Positions 8,901-18,617 of a DNA stretch of 64,000 bases are shown here, piece by piece (the stretch's first letter is position 1; each line of letters starts with the position of its first letter). Source of the stretch: Candidatus Scalindua sp. GTDB lineage: Bacteria; Planctomycetota; Brocadiia; Brocadiales; Scalinduaceae. The stretch covers positions 39,519-103,518 of the forward strand of contig JABHIW010000098.1 of NCBI GenBank assembly GCA_018670825.1. Reading direction: 5' to 3'. Made by a program: the position numbers and the translations under genes. The notes beneath the pieces were generated by a model. The model made no database searches. It was given only the letters and a program-made list of their open reading frames with translations, and was not told the DNA's origin.

Positions 8901-11900
8901 CTCCGTATGCACTTACTCCTTCGACACGAACAGGGTCCCAGTCTCCTTTAGCTGAAACGGTTAGAACATCACCCTGCTGCCCATAGTATGAGGCTTTCTT
9001 AAATGCAGGAAGTTTCACCGGTTTAGGTTCAAAATAAACCTCAAATGGTTCCGACCATGTACTGCCGAGCTTGCCAGGCCTGATATAGCTAAGCCTGGTC
9101 CTGAAATAAGCTCGGTCCCCGGGGTTAATTTTATTTGAAACAAATGATGTGTTCTCTTCGCTGTAAGGCACATTGTGGTACAGATCCTTCCATGGACCTT
9201 CAGGAAATGAAGAACCATAAACTTTAAGCTCAAACCCCTTCTCAGGTTTGTTGCCTGTAACCGGCAACGTTAATTTCCATAAATTTACTTCATCAGAACT
9301 GGATGTTGTCTGTTCCCACTGAGGCTCATCAAAAGACGGCGCATTACCTGGACTTGACTCATTTAAATATTCATAAGAGACAAACAAGGATGCCAAATAC
9401 TCTTTGTTGCTTCGTTTTAGTTTATTAAAGTGTAATTGTACATGACCTGTTTCCGGAGCAGTAAATACAGCTTCATTACCTATTAGAAAGTACTCCTCCT
9501 TCAGATTCTTTTTTTCATCAGATGGCATATCAATCGCGTAACGCTTAAATCCGCCAATTAAGGCACCTAACTTAGCTGAAGGCAGCAGAGAATTTTCTTT
9601 CTGATAGTCAAACCATATTTTTTCATAATCGTCCAGTCTTGTCTTCAATTTTTCTTTAAGTTTTTCATACCTCTCGCCTACACGGTCAGCCGGCTCATCA
9701 TATGCATCCCAAAATCCTGAGATTTTCTCTTTACGTTCATCATCGATATATCGTTTATATGATGATTCATCAATGCCTTCAGTCCCATGAGGGACAAAGT
9801 ACTCTTTGAAACCAATCATTGGTAAAAATTCTGCCCTGTCAACTACAAACCTGACACTTTGACCCTGCACTAACGGGATATCTAAAAAACCGGTTTTGTT
9901 CCAATCATCAATAATATTCTTTGTCGTATTCATGGTTACTTTAATATTAGCCCAATCTGAAGCAACAGAACCGCCTCTTGTAGGAACAATCCATCTGGCT
10001 CGTATCTCACCGGTCATACCTGGCAATAGTTCATTTAATTTGTTTGAGGTGAGATAATGTGTATACCCTGGTACATACTTCTTATGGGACTTTAAGTAGT
10101 CTTCGTCCGGAGCAAAATTATCAACATATTTAAATTGCCCGTCAGGACCAGCCAATAACATCTGAAGTTTAACCTTATCTAATGGAACTTTGTCTAAAGG
10201 AGGCCTGAGTTCAGGCTGTTTCCAGGATATGCCATAATTATATATAGCAACATACTGATCTTCTTCCCATCTGGCGTATGCACTTTCATCACTTCTATCA
10301 GGAGGCGGTTCCTCTCTCTTGCCGGGAAGGTAATCGAAACCCTCCTTTAACTTAGGAGGAGGAATAGTTAGATCAACAGTAATTGAAGAAGCTTGACTAA
10401 TATCCGGTTCCTCAACCTGAATACCATATTCATTACTCTTTTTAGGAAGAGCAATGTAATACCACTCGTTTTTTCCTCCAATGGCGGCAGGAAAGTTATC
10501 CACCATCGCACTTTGGTCCTTTTCTTTGTCAACAGGATGTATATCAGATCGCAAAACTGTAAATGGGCCTTCTGCCGTGGGGCTCCTGCGAAGTTCATAA
10601 TATTTCGCTTTTGGATTGGTCTTAGGAGTTATTGCAACACCTTTTACGTACCCATCATCTGAAACTTTCAAATCCAGAGCTGGAGGCTCAGGTTCAAGTA
10701 TCTCCTCAGTGGAGCCTATTTCACCGCGCCAGGAATAAGGCATTTCCTTTCCATTTCTATCTTTCCAATGAACAACTATTATATTGTTAGCGTCAAGAAC
10801 TGTTAGCTCCACTATAAGCTTACCTTTTTCAACAAATGATTTTTGCTTATATCTGTAAGGGCCGGGATGTTTGATTTCTCCGGGCAACGCATACTCATCA
10901 TCATCATTCGCCACAACTGAAATTAATAGTTCCACAACTTCGCTCGACTCTTCTTCACCAGGTTTTTTCTGCATCACAACGCGCGGCCTAACATGTACAC
11001 GGGGAGCAGGTTTTCTCGCCATATTCTTGTGCATATTGTGGATTAGAGCGACTGACAGCAGGGTTTTAGCTTCATCTGGATCTTCTGCGGTCCTAGCGTC
11101 ATATAGCGCGAAAGTCCTGCCATGTACTTCAGCCGCTCGTCGTTCTTTCAGAGCTTTCCAAGCTTGGCTCTTAATCTGATTTTCTTTTGAATATTGGGCA
11201 CCGCGCAAAATATCGTAACTGCGAAGCATGTCCTCTGCCATTCTCAACGCCAATTGCTGCCGCATTCCATAGTCAAACTTATGTTCAAGAATCACGTTTT
11301 CATCAAGTTGGCTATAATCTCCTGTGGCGGTAATCCAGTCCAGCACCACTTTTATGCAAAAAGCAGCAATATGTTCAAACACTTTTTCCGGTTCATCTAT
11401 TTCCAGCCAAGGAGCTGCCATCAAGTGACTGCCATCATGTACCGTATAAAGGTTGCCCTCTTCATCCGGTACTTCTGTGCGCAGAAAAGCTATAAGCCTC
11501 TTTTCGTAATGATAAAACATGCCGGTGCGCTGAGACTCAAAACGTGACCTGTGATCTGTTGCCGCTTTATCTTTTAATTCCTGCCATTTTTCTCCCCCGC
11601 CTAGCAGCCTCTTCTTTACAAGATATTCATAGTCATCATTTAAAGTTGAGCTTATAAAATCCATATCAAAGGCCTTCTCTTTTGAAAACTCAGGTACTTC
11701 ATACATTGGCACAGCATCACCTTTTTGATTTTTTACTTCATGGTAAAGCACGTTAGTTTCGACTCTGTAGAGTATATTTTCCCTTTGCGAGAGTTCATCT
11801 TCTTTCCATCCGGGACGCTGCATAATCCAGTCTATCCACCCTTGTTCTGTTTGGGCTATGTAACCCATATAAGTTTTCGAAGTAAGATCGTTTTTGAGAG

Positions 11901-14658
11901 GCTGTAAATAATAGTTGCCAAGAATAGATATTCCGGTAGTGGTCATTGAAATTGCGATATAAGCCTGGCCAAGCACAGGAACATAGATGGCACCACCTAA
12001 CATTACAACTCCCTGAGGATTGTGATTGACGAGCATATCATAAATAGCTGCTCCCTGCGCCACATAAGGAAGATTCATAAACATCTCCCTTGCCGCCACC
12101 CATGCAGCTTCCTCAGGGCCTTGATTCTGATAAGCGTAAATTACCTGCAATGCGGAATCATAGTTGCCCGCAGAAGACATCATGTTTGTTACAAGTTTTT
12201 TACCACTGAATTTTTGTTTACCCCATTCAATTTCTATAGTGGGCAACTTGTTTTCAGCCATAATTGGCCAGTACACATTAATCCCTTTAACCCCTAATCC
12301 GACATTGCCACCTATTTCCACAAGCGCAGAAGCTGCTCTCTCACTTCCGGCGAGTAACATTCTTCTGGCCACAACCTGAGGTTTGTAATGGCCACTTTCA
12401 AAGTTTGCGACAGCCCTGCGATAGGTATCTTCAGAAATTGGAAGTTTCTTTAGTGTTTCCAGCAGATGATCATAGTAAGCAAAATCTCGCAAACGATCAG
12501 ATTTTAACACAGAATCAGGCTCCACTGACAAACGTGTAATAGCGGCGTCGCGCGCTATCCGCTCCAATTGTCTGACAAGGATATCGCTACCAGAAGCCTT
12601 TAACTGATTCATCAGCTTTAAAGAGAGATCCCCTTCACGAGCAGCCCTTTCAAGTAGTTGGGCCTTCTTCTTTGGATCTTTTTCTATCATTGCCCTTGCA
12701 AAAGCAAAAGAGGGTCTTTTTCCAGATTCGGAAAAACCCATCAGGTCACTAATACCATGAAACAGCGATTTCTCAATCGCCGCCTGCTGTTTATCTCTGG
12801 GAGCTACCGGATGATTCAACTTCTGCAGCTTTTTGATCTCTTTTTCCGTAATCCCGGCGTCCCAGCTATAAGCAGATTCTTTGACAGCGCGGCTCATATT
12901 ATCTATCATTAATTTCCTGGCTCGTTGTTCCCACGATTTCTTCGCAGCTTCTAACCTGGCTTTTTGTAAAATCTCAGGAGAATACCCGGATAATTTTTCA
13001 ACATCAGTAAGTGGAGGCATAAACTCCTTATACAAGAGAGCTTCCATTTGTGATGGCGTCATTTTAGATGGATCAATACCTGGAAGTGTTTTATCCTTAT
13101 GTAGCAAACGTGCCTTTGCAGCTACATCCATTGTGTTGCGTATTTTTTTAAGTTCAGCATCTGATAAAGGTTTATTATCAGAATAAATATTTTTTATAAG
13201 GTCATTAAGTGGTTTAGGATCCCCTGTTTCCATAAATTTTTTGTATAGAGGTTCGTACTCCTGTGGTCTTAATTTCTCATCACCTTTAAGTTTGCGAAGC
13301 AAACTTGCTCCCTCGGCAAAACTACGTAATAGATATTTTGTCCGATTTCCCGGATGATGATCAAACATCAACCAGTTATCCCAGGAACCGTCAAAGGCAA
13401 ATCTTTTTACCATCTCCGGCTCCATTTTTAACACCTTTTCACGGGTATCTGCCAAATGAGAAACTTTAGGTTCACCATCAGGGTTTTTAGGATCAAATTC
13501 AACTTCAGTCCATGGAGAATGTCGCTCAAACTCAGCTTTGAGTTTTTCAAGAGAAGCCTCAGGATTTTTGGGATCGAACTCTACATGAGCAAACTCTTTT
13601 TGTTTACTATAATGCTCAATAAAATCTTGAATATTTTTTGCCCTTTTGCTTTCCCCATCAGGTTGATTATTGACCTTATCAAGTTCGGCAATCAGACGAT
13701 CCATATGCAAAGAGCGCAGGGAATGTTCTTTCAGGGTTTCGTATCCACGACCTTCTGCCTGACTTTTAAGTTGCCCTTCAGAACGATACGCTTCCGGGTT
13801 GGCACGCTTCTCACCCACAACGCGGTCCACTTCAACCTCGAAAGCACCCATAGTATTTTTAGACCTCCAATCAGGGAAGAAATCAGCACCATTCATACTT
13901 TCAATTCCCAAACGCGCAGGCGTTACATCATATAAACCTTTAAATTCAGCGTTAAATTTTTCTATAACCTTATTAATAAGTTGTGACTCCGATTTAAGCC
14001 CAAGTTTCTTAAGTGCCTCTTCAACCTTGTCAGAAGGCATCAGGAAAATAGTTTGGTCTACATCACTGGCTATACCGCTATTTTTATTTCCTGAATCCAG
14101 CATACCGATAGAAATGCCCAAAGTACGATCAGGGTCAAATGATTTGATCGTCTTTGCCATTGCGTCATTGATCATTTGCCTGCGAGCACGACCCAAGAGA
14201 TCAGAATTATGCGCATCTAACGGAGGTTTTTTTGACTTTTTAGCAAGTTTCTCTACCTCTTCCCAGGGATGATCAGCAAAAATACGCTTAGCGGCATCAA
14301 TGGTTTTGGAGTCTCGGGCTAATTTGGATAATTTTACCGTATCAGCACCTTTTAAGTCTAACTTTCCCGTTTCTCTTGTTAGAATATCTCGTAATTTATC
14401 CAGCCCCTTATCAGCGACTTCATTCTTATTACCTTGTCCGTCTTTTTCAACTATATCAGTAATATGACGAAGATCGGCAACACCCTTATCTGAATATATT
14501 TTCTTTAACAGGCGGCCTGGAATTTTTATCCTGTGATCGTCCTCATCATCTTCTGCATTGCTCTGTGCTGCGTAAAGATTATGATTAGTATCGGTAAAAA
14601 TGGGAATGACAAGAGCGATAAGAATAAGTAAGAATGAGATATGAAATATTTTTGTCAT
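5968..14658 (-). CDS. Giant secreted multidomain protein 1 (Sel1, LamG-like, TPR, PDZ)
   Basis: A 2,896-residue exported protein of unknown function. Visible parts in order: signal peptide (about 1-31); helical charged region with a possible nucleotidyltransferase-like motif SGIASDVDQTIF (about 190-203); hydrophobic patch (about 850-925); beta-rich middle with at least two fibronectin-III-like segments (about 1320-1405 and 1780-1880); Ser/Thr/Asp-rich linker (about 2040-2200); Sel1-type repeat with AQFALGLLYHAGKGV (about 2200-2290); concanavalin/LamG-like domain (about 2320-2505); TPR region (about 2530-2755); PDZ domain with GVLITSVVPGKPADRAGIQ (about 2780-2867). The last 15-20 residues are encoded across a palindrome and look like an accidental extension. 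No Shine-Dalgarno precedes the ATG. The order of parts parallels giant protein 2 at 48450-57572. A scaffold or envelope role is inferred only from the domains. Confidence 0.85.
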   Translation of the reverse strand: MTKIFHISFLLILIALVIPIFTDTNHNLYAAQSNAEDDEDDHRIKIPGRLLKKIYSDKGVADLRHITDIVEKDGQGNKNEVADKGLDKLRDILTRETGKLDLKGADTVKLSKLARDSKTIDAAKRIFADHPWEEVEKLAKKSKKPPLDAHNSDLLGRARRQMINDAMAKTIKSFDPDRTLGISIGMLDSGNKNSGIASDVDQTIFLMPSDKVEEALKKLGLKSESQLINKVIEKFNAEFKGLYDVTPARLGIESMNGADFFPDWRSKNTMGAFEVEVDRVVGEKRANPEAYRSEGQLKSQAEGRGYETLKEHSLRSLHMDRLIAELDKVNNQPDGESKRAKNIQDFIEHYSKQKEFAHVEFDPKNPEASLEKLKAEFERHSPWTEVEFDPKNPDGEPKVSHLADTREKVLKMEPEMVKRFAFDGSWDNWLMFDHHPGNRTKYLLRSFAEGASLLRKLKGDEKLRPQEYEPLYKKFMETGDPKPLNDLIKNIYSDNKPLSDAELKKIRNTMDVAAKARLLHKDKTLPGIDPSKMTPSQMEALLYKEFMPPLTDVEKLSGYSPEILQKARLEAAKKSWEQRARKLMIDNMSRAVKESAYSWDAGITEKEIKKLQKLNHPVAPRDKQQAAIEKSLFHGISDLMGFSESGKRPSFAFARAMIEKDPKKKAQLLERAAREGDLSLKLMNQLKASGSDILVRQLERIARDAAITRLSVEPDSVLKSDRLRDFAYYDHLLETLKKLPISEDTYRRAVANFESGHYKPQVVARRMLLAGSERAASALVEIGGNVGLGVKGINVYWPIMAENKLPTIEIEWGKQKFSGKKLVTNMMSSAGNYDSALQVIYAYQNQGPEEAAWVAAREMFMNLPYVAQGAAIYDMLVNHNPQGVVMLGGAIYVPVLGQAYIAISMTTTGISILGNYYLQPLKNDLTSKTYMGYIAQTEQGWIDWIMQRPGWKEDELSQRENILYRVETNVLYHEVKNQKGDAVPMYEVPEFSKEKAFDMDFISSTLNDDYEYLVKKRLLGGGEKWQELKDKAATDHRSRFESQRTGMFYHYEKRLIAFLRTEVPDEEGNLYTVHDGSHLMAAPWLEIDEPEKVFEHIAAFCIKVVLDWITATGDYSQLDENVILEHKFDYGMRQQLALRMAEDMLRSYDILRGAQYSKENQIKSQAWKALKERRAAEVHGRTFALYDARTAEDPDEAKTLLSVALIHNMHKNMARKPAPRVHVRPRVVMQKKPGEEESSEVVELLISVVANDDDEYALPGEIKHPGPYRYKQKSFVEKGKLIVELTVLDANNIIVVHWKDRNGKEMPYSWRGEIGSTEEILEPEPPALDLKVSDDGYVKGVAITPKTNPKAKYYELRRSPTAEGPFTVLRSDIHPVDKEKDQSAMVDNFPAAIGGKNEWYYIALPKKSNEYGIQVEEPDISQASSITVDLTIPPPKLKEGFDYLPGKREEPPPDRSDESAYARWEEDQYVAIYNYGISWKQPELRPPLDKVPLDKVKLQMLLAGPDGQFKYVDNFAPDEDYLKSHKKYVPGYTHYLTSNKLNELLPGMTGEIRARWIVPTRGGSVASDWANIKVTMNTTKNIIDDWNKTGFLDIPLVQGQSVRFVVDRAEFLPMIGFKEYFVPHGTEGIDESSYKRYIDDERKEKISGFWDAYDEPADRVGERYEKLKEKLKTRLDDYEKIWFDYQKENSLLPSAKLGALIGGFKRYAIDMPSDEKKNLKEEYFLIGNEAVFTAPETGHVQLHFNKLKRSNKEYLASLFVSYEYLNESSPGNAPSFDEPQWEQTTSSSDEVNLWKLTLPVTGNKPEKGFELKVYGSSFPEGPWKDLYHNVPYSEENTSFVSNKINPGDRAYFRTRLSYIRPGKLGSTWSEPFEVYFEPKPVKLPAFKKASYYGQQGDVLTVSAKGDWDPVRVEGVSAYGADGIPDSVILDKVKGENSSNKVSDATVGLVRHKRMLKHKSKKAGSLMAYFVPTVPKDQQTDLSPLYVEMPNTWTRTVMGAGSEWSYEFPIDGVLTFFSNHLSSPTSLLKKGGGELELNVTIQKSERGKQKVGVFQSQDLMQQSGQRSNNPSAKDFVDSESTRSNVSKPLMSDEQSLTDRGITESDLSERQGSSVSDSVSAENEVSSAGSERSQVTSDVFPATTNTDAKSDSEKETIGLVNNKSIEADLSHTAIDEQTGKTIPTIDDHVTEQSQQPVEGDYDAGFEAYVNGDFKTALEQLTPVAQKGDPKAQFALGLLYHAGKGVKKSYVKAYMWYSLAEANGHKRAAKNKSDLARKMSLDQIEEAEKLSKEYLESLLTSQKKKNTEQMEERKDNTLKADNFQDDFSGGDFKGWETVDEVAGSSSRWEVKSERLVQLSNIHGPSSSAISKRKGTYVYWGDHTAQMWTDYTFSVTVNSNDNDGIGVLFRYQSPLDFYKLEIDYERNFRSLVRVAGGVETSLATVKGKYPRSVDMVIKVIIIGDSIEVFLDGANVFDGAVAGNGLNTGSVGLYSWGNEGVIFDDVEVMQTGPAASARKAPVSQSRGMMQITSQDLTTAQPNQALSRNDADQAMLSSRYQDAFNLYQKQLQGNPRDVTAAVQLAKILEYNGNFDQAVATATSAMGIATDETERTQVRNQLVNAFLGKQDWENAQTWINLELKNNPGNALAESYQASIIEGKGMDVKMIQAAYDKVRNEDQNVGLERFDQGIDYYQIGHFSRAIIDFLAASHLLPFDPKPYYWLARCYGKVGWINQATMNYQHYIKYEPDQVWKARASFELQRLEMSGQIGPVLNQPSGGSGIFGTAGLTVKRAYAKKHGASLEEGVLITSVVPGKPADRAGIQLGDIVTTLNGERILTAEQFAEIMSQKKPGETMYLSIVRNKLSYGVQIILADKLPGPKPIASARGKRRHEWVEGGLWQV
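6011..6029. repeat. Palindrome inside the 3' end of giant protein 1
   Basis: TTGCCTC and GAGGCAA arms of 7 bases flank a 5-base loop. The palindrome falls in the last codons of giant gene 1, where the protein turns from a normal PDZ end into an Arg/Gly/Trp-rich tail. It could be an inserted palindrome, a transcription hairpin, or both. Confidence 0.5.
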
Positions 14659-14947
14659 TGTTATGCTTGTATATGAAAGATGGCTATTGCTAAGGTTTCA
14701 AATTAAGAAAGAATGTTGAGAACTTAATAAATTGTTTGAAAATTTATGTAATCGAGACTTCTTCAACCTTCAACTGCTACTTAAATGATTTTATTTTAAT
14801 CCTTAATTTTATTTTAATCCTTACATATGAAAGAAATTTTATTTTATAGTTGCATAAAAAGCAATAAATATTTGATGGAATACAAATCCCTTCAAAAACT
14901 TATGGTTATAGATAATATTGTAATGTGTAAGCATGAAACCCATACGT

Positions 14948-15721
14948 TTATTTATCATCTTTTTGGTCGAATATTTTAGCTACGTAATAAATCCACGCAC
15001 TGTCCTTATCGTCACTATCAAGATCCAGTATATTTCCTAACGTATCATACATTTCAATAGTCTTGAAACCCATATCTTCAAGTTGTTTTACCTGATTCAC
15101 TTTATCTATATAGTACGTCAGCATAGCATAATTATGTGCTACATCATTTAGGATTGCATATCGCTTATTAAATACCTGATGGTTTCTATTCTTTAAGTGG
15201 TTGCACATGGATTTAATAAATTTTGTAAAATTCTCGACTTGCCTACACGGTCTCATTGAAAATTCCATTTCTGGACGTGAGATTGCATATCGGTGATTTC
15301 TATTATGTGAAGAGAAGACAAACAACCCTTCCTTCTTGAGTATTCTTCGTATTTCCATCAAGCCTTTAAGTCTGTCCTCATGGTTAATTGAATCAAGTCC
15401 ATTAAATGAAAACATTACATAATCAAATTCCTCATTTTTAAATTTATTCATGTCCCTCACATCACCATGTAAAAAGCAGACATCCTTAAATCTTTTCCTG
15501 CATGACTCTATCATATCTAATGAATAATCGATGCCGACATAACCATTGCTCAGATTCTTTAAAATTGCCGTTGTTCTGCCACTACCACATCCAATATCAA
15601 GCACGTGTTTTCCTGCAATGGCTTCCCTGTATTTTACAAGAATCATTACTTCTGGATTCTGCAGCCTCATATTTATATAGCTTGAAACAACACTTTTGCT
15701 CTCATACTTTTTTTTGTTCAT
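14948..15721 (-). CDS. Class I SAM-dependent methyltransferase
   Basis: A 257-residue soluble methyltransferase. The SAM-binding motif HVLDIGCGSGRTTAIL is near residue 35-50, followed by GYVGIDYSLDMIE (motif II acidic residue) and EFDYVMFSFNGLDSI (motif IV region). The C-terminal part resembles small-molecule methyltransferases, but no substrate motif is visible. The gene begins 12 bases after the stop of the SGNH hydrolase gene, so the two are cotranscribed; together they could modify a glycan, lipid or other envelope component, which is inference. No signal peptide or membrane helix is seen. Confidence 0.8.
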   Translation of the reverse strand: MNKKKYESKSVVSSYINMRLQNPEVMILVKYREAIAGKHVLDIGCGSGRTTAILKNLSNGYVGIDYSLDMIESCRKRFKDVCFLHGDVRDMNKFKNEEFDYVMFSFNGLDSINHEDRLKGLMEIRRILKKEGLFVFSSHNRNHRYAISRPEMEFSMRPCRQVENFTKFIKSMCNHLKNRNHQVFNKRYAILNDVAHNYAMLTYYIDKVNQVKQLEDMGFKTIEMYDTLGNILDLDSDDKDSAWIYYVAKIFDQKDDK

Positions 15722-15733
15722 TCTATTATTCAG

Positions 15734-16840
15734 TTATTGTAATACCGTTGATAAAATATCATATACAACACGGTGTCCTTCTGCCGTCAGATGCCCTTCA
15801 TTTGGATAGTACCATTTGCCCGGATCTCTCTGATAACGCTCCCGTAAGTATTTTGCAAGATCAATTACGCCAACCTTCATATCCTCACTATTCTCCACTA
15901 TCTTTTTTCTTAAGTACTCCTGAAATTGAGCAGAGACCGAATAAGGATGTTCAACAAAAGATCTGCCAGGCATTAAAATAATACTCATCCTGACTTCTTT
16001 TTGAGTACACGTATGACGTATCTGGCCAACAATAGCAGTAAAAAGATTGATGGCGTGCTCAAACCTATCGTTAAATTGAGCAGAATGATCCGGTGGTTTG
16101 AACAAAGCACGTTCTAATAACCTAAGCAATTCAATTCTATTCACAATACGTTCTACTAAACCATTTGATTTCAAATCCTCTCCCAAAACGACTCTTGTCA
16201 AATCCTTCTTGTTTTGTTCTTGAGGTTTATGATCGATAGGGACGGGTGTATTTCTCAGTATCAATTCATCAGACATTAATTCATAAAACGGTTTTGCACG
16301 ATTTGCCTGCAATGGATAAGGAAGCTCATTATCGAACAAATCATTACCAAGATAAACTACCAACAATATAACATCCGGTGAAAATTGCAAAACATTTCGT
16401 TGGATTATTAAACACTCCTGGTCAGTACTGTATCCCGGTACACCAAAATTATAATAAATGTTGCCATGCGTTTCTTGTGAATTGAGGAGTTGAATAAAAG
16501 TTTCATTGTCATTAACTCCAAAGGAAAAGGTAAAGCTGTCACCAACAAAAGCATAGCTGAACCCTGCCTGACTATGTTTTACATTAAAATCATTGCGAAA
16601 TCCGTGTGAGCTGGTCGAATAGCTTACGTCAAAGTCATAGTGTTTATGCCTACCACTCCAGTTAGGAGCGAGCTTCCAGCCCAACTGATTATCGTAATTA
16701 ATCAAACCATAGTCAAGATGATCACTTCTCTCGATGTGGTACTTTTTAAATCTAAGTAGTATTTCACTTGCAACAAGCACAACAAAAATACCGGACAGTG
16801 TAATTATCGTTACAAAGAGAATCCATTTTCCTTTAGACAA
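15734..16840 (-). CDS. Membrane-anchored SGNH/GDSL-type hydrolase
   Basis: A 368-residue protein with an N-terminal membrane anchor (about residues 7-27) and an extracytoplasmic SGNH hydrolase domain. The nucleophile block is AFVGDSFTFSFGVND (GDS), an Asn-containing segment follows in VYLGNDLFDNE, and the C-terminal block is PNEGHLTAEGH, supplying the catalytic His. SGNH enzymes are esterases or acetyltransferases acting on acyl groups of lipids or glycans; the substrate is unknown. The start is TTG at 16840 with GAAGGA about 9 bases upstream; no in-frame ATG would keep the membrane anchor. The methyltransferase gene follows at 12 bases. It is divergent from the MFS transporter gene. Confidence 0.8.
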   Translation of the reverse strand: MSKGKWILFVTIITLSGIFVVLVASEILLRFKKYHIERSDHLDYGLINYDNQLGWKLAPNWSGRHKHYDFDVSYSTSSHGFRNDFNVKHSQAGFSYAFVGDSFTFSFGVNDNETFIQLLNSQETHGNIYYNFGVPGYSTDQECLIIQRNVLQFSPDVILLVVYLGNDLFDNELPYPLQANRAKPFYELMSDELILRNTPVPIDHKPQEQNKKDLTRVVLGEDLKSNGLVERIVNRIELLRLLERALFKPPDHSAQFNDRFEHAINLFTAIVGQIRHTCTQKEVRMSIILMPGRSFVEHPYSVSAQFQEYLRKKIVENSEDMKVGVIDLAKYLRERYQRDPGKWYYPNEGHLTAEGHRVVYDILSTVLQ

Positions 16841-17007
16841 TTATTATTTTCCTTCGCGTCTGACGAACAAGAATGATGTTTTTTGTTAAATATTTGTATG
16901 TTATTTAAAGAACTGAATTATACAAAAATTATATAAAAAATAGAATAACTTCATTTAACATTTTTTTATTTTGATAACTATGGCATTTTCGGTTAAAAAA
17001 TAAGTCT

Positions 17008-18327
17008 ATGAAAAGTGACAAGAAAAAAAATGTCTTTGCATGGTATATGTACGATTGGGCAAATTCCGCGTTTGCAACAACCGTCATAGCTGCTCTTTTA
17101 CCCATATACTTTGCCACTGTTATCGTTCCCTCTGATGGATGGGAATTTAGATTCTGTGGTATTGAAATATCTACCAATGCTACCACACTATGGGCCTTTC
17201 TCTCCGGAACTACCGCTCTTCTTGTATTTTTAACGGCTCCAATCCTTGGCGCAATTGCGGACATATCAGAATCAAAAAAGAAATTTCTGATGGCCTTCTG
17301 TTTTGGTGGGAGTCTGTTTACCACACTTTTATTTTTTAGTCAGAGCGGTGATGTGTGGATGACTATGATCTTTTTCTTCCTTGCCAATACCTGTTTTATC
17401 AGTGCAAATATTTTTTATGACTCTTTTCTTCCTCACATTGCTTCCACTAGCGAGATTGATCAGGTTTCGGGGAGAGGTTATGCCTATGGATACCTTGGAG
17501 GTGGCCTACAGTTCTTAATCTGCATAATCTTAATCCTTGTCCACAGTAAGGTCGGTATTGAGAAAACAATGGCAGTGAGAATAAGCCTGTTGTTTTCAGG
17601 TGTCTGGTGGGCTGGTTTTTCAACAATCACACTTGTATGGCTGCACGAACCCAGGAATAACAAAACATCTCCTCAACAATATCAAGGCAATAATAGTTCA
17701 TGGATCTACGTAAAATTTGGATTATCAAGAACGTGGCTCACCATTTTGAGAGCTAAAAGACACCGTAACCTTGCTCTCTTTCTGATAGCCTTTATGTTTT
17801 ATAATGATGGTATACATACGGTTATCAGAATGGCCGCTATTTATGGAAAGGATGAACTGGGACTCAAGAATGAAACTCTTATGGGCACTCTTTTATTAGT
17901 ACAATTTATCGGCATTGGAGGTGCACTGTTATTCAGCCGAATTTCCAAAACTTTTGGTGCAAAGAGAATATTGATTTTCGTTTTGTTTCTCTGGTTGGGC
18001 ATCTTATGCTATGCATATATTATGACTAGAGCTCTTGACTTCTGGATACTGGGCATTGCAGTAGGTTTTGTCCTTGGTGGCTCTCAAGCGATAAGCAGGT
18101 CTCTTTACGGAGCAATGATTCCCGCAAAGGAATCAGCCGGGTTTTTTGGATTTTACTCTGTTTTCGAGAAATTCTCTGCTATATGGGGGCCGTTTGTTTT
18201 CGGTATTGTTCGTCAAATCACGGGAACATCTCGTCTTGCCATCTTGTCACTAGTCATTTTCTTTATTATTGGAATTGTGCTCTTATGTTTTGTAAAAGAG
18301 AATAGTAAAACCCCGGCATTGGCTTAA
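17008..18327 (+). CDS. MFS transporter, UMF1/Atg22-like family
   Basis: A 439-residue integral membrane protein with about 12 hydrophobic segments. The opening FAWYMYDWANSAFATTV is the hallmark of the UMF1 (Atg22-like) branch of the major facilitator superfamily, and the later GFVLGGSQAISRSLYG and ESAGFFGFYSVFEKFSA segments are also typical. Yeast Atg22 exports amino acids from the vacuole; bacterial members have no settled substrate. It stands alone between divergent and convergent neighbours. The ATG at 17008 has no strong Shine-Dalgarno and the 167-base region upstream is shared with the divergent SGNH gene. Confidence 0.88.
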   Translation: MKSDKKKNVFAWYMYDWANSAFATTVIAALLPIYFATVIVPSDGWEFRFCGIEISTNATTLWAFLSGTTALLVFLTAPILGAIADISESKKKFLMAFCFGGSLFTTLLFFSQSGDVWMTMIFFFLANTCFISANIFYDSFLPHIASTSEIDQVSGRGYAYGYLGGGLQFLICIILILVHSKVGIEKTMAVRISLLFSGVWWAGFSTITLVWLHEPRNNKTSPQQYQGNNSSWIYVKFGLSRTWLTILRAKRHRNLALFLIAFMFYNDGIHTVIRMAAIYGKDELGLKNETLMGTLLLVQFIGIGGALLFSRISKTFGAKRILIFVLFLWLGILCYAYIMTRALDFWILGIAVGFVLGGSQAISRSLYGAMIPAKESAGFFGFYSVFEKFSAIWGPFVFGIVRQITGTSRLAILSLVIFFIIGIVLLCFVKENSKTPALA

Positions 18328-18362
18328 ATATTTACGGCAAGTATTTTGATGTTATAACTTCT

Positions 18363-18617
18363 TCAACTCTTAAAGATAAGACGCTGCGCCCTTGTGCTGT
18401 CTCCGCGTTTTACAGGTATTATCAATTCAGAATCTTCTCTCTGGAACTCATAGACCAACTTCCCACCTTCCTTATCAGAGTGTGTACAGTATAAAATTTT
18501 CCCTGATACAGTATCTCCGTCCAGATTAGCGGCGATAACTCTTAAAGGCAAACAGCAGGCAGCATGAAAGACTATCTTATTATCTAATGCAAGAAGTCGT
18601 GTATAATGAGGTTTCCT
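18363..18617 (-). pseudogene. 3' part of a hypothetical gene, out of frame with its 5' part
   Basis: Open frame beginning just after the G9 tract and ending at 18363, reading RKPHYTRLLALDNKIVFHAA, then RVIAANLDGDTVSGKILYC and ending RAQRLIFKS. No family is recognised; predicted mostly beta. It has only a weak internal TTG as a start (18551) and no ribosome binding site, so by itself it is unlikely to be translated. Adding one G to the tract, or a -1 ribosomal slip, joins it to the upstream frame as a protein of 163 residues. A sequencing error in the homopolymer is the main alternative. Confidence 0.5.
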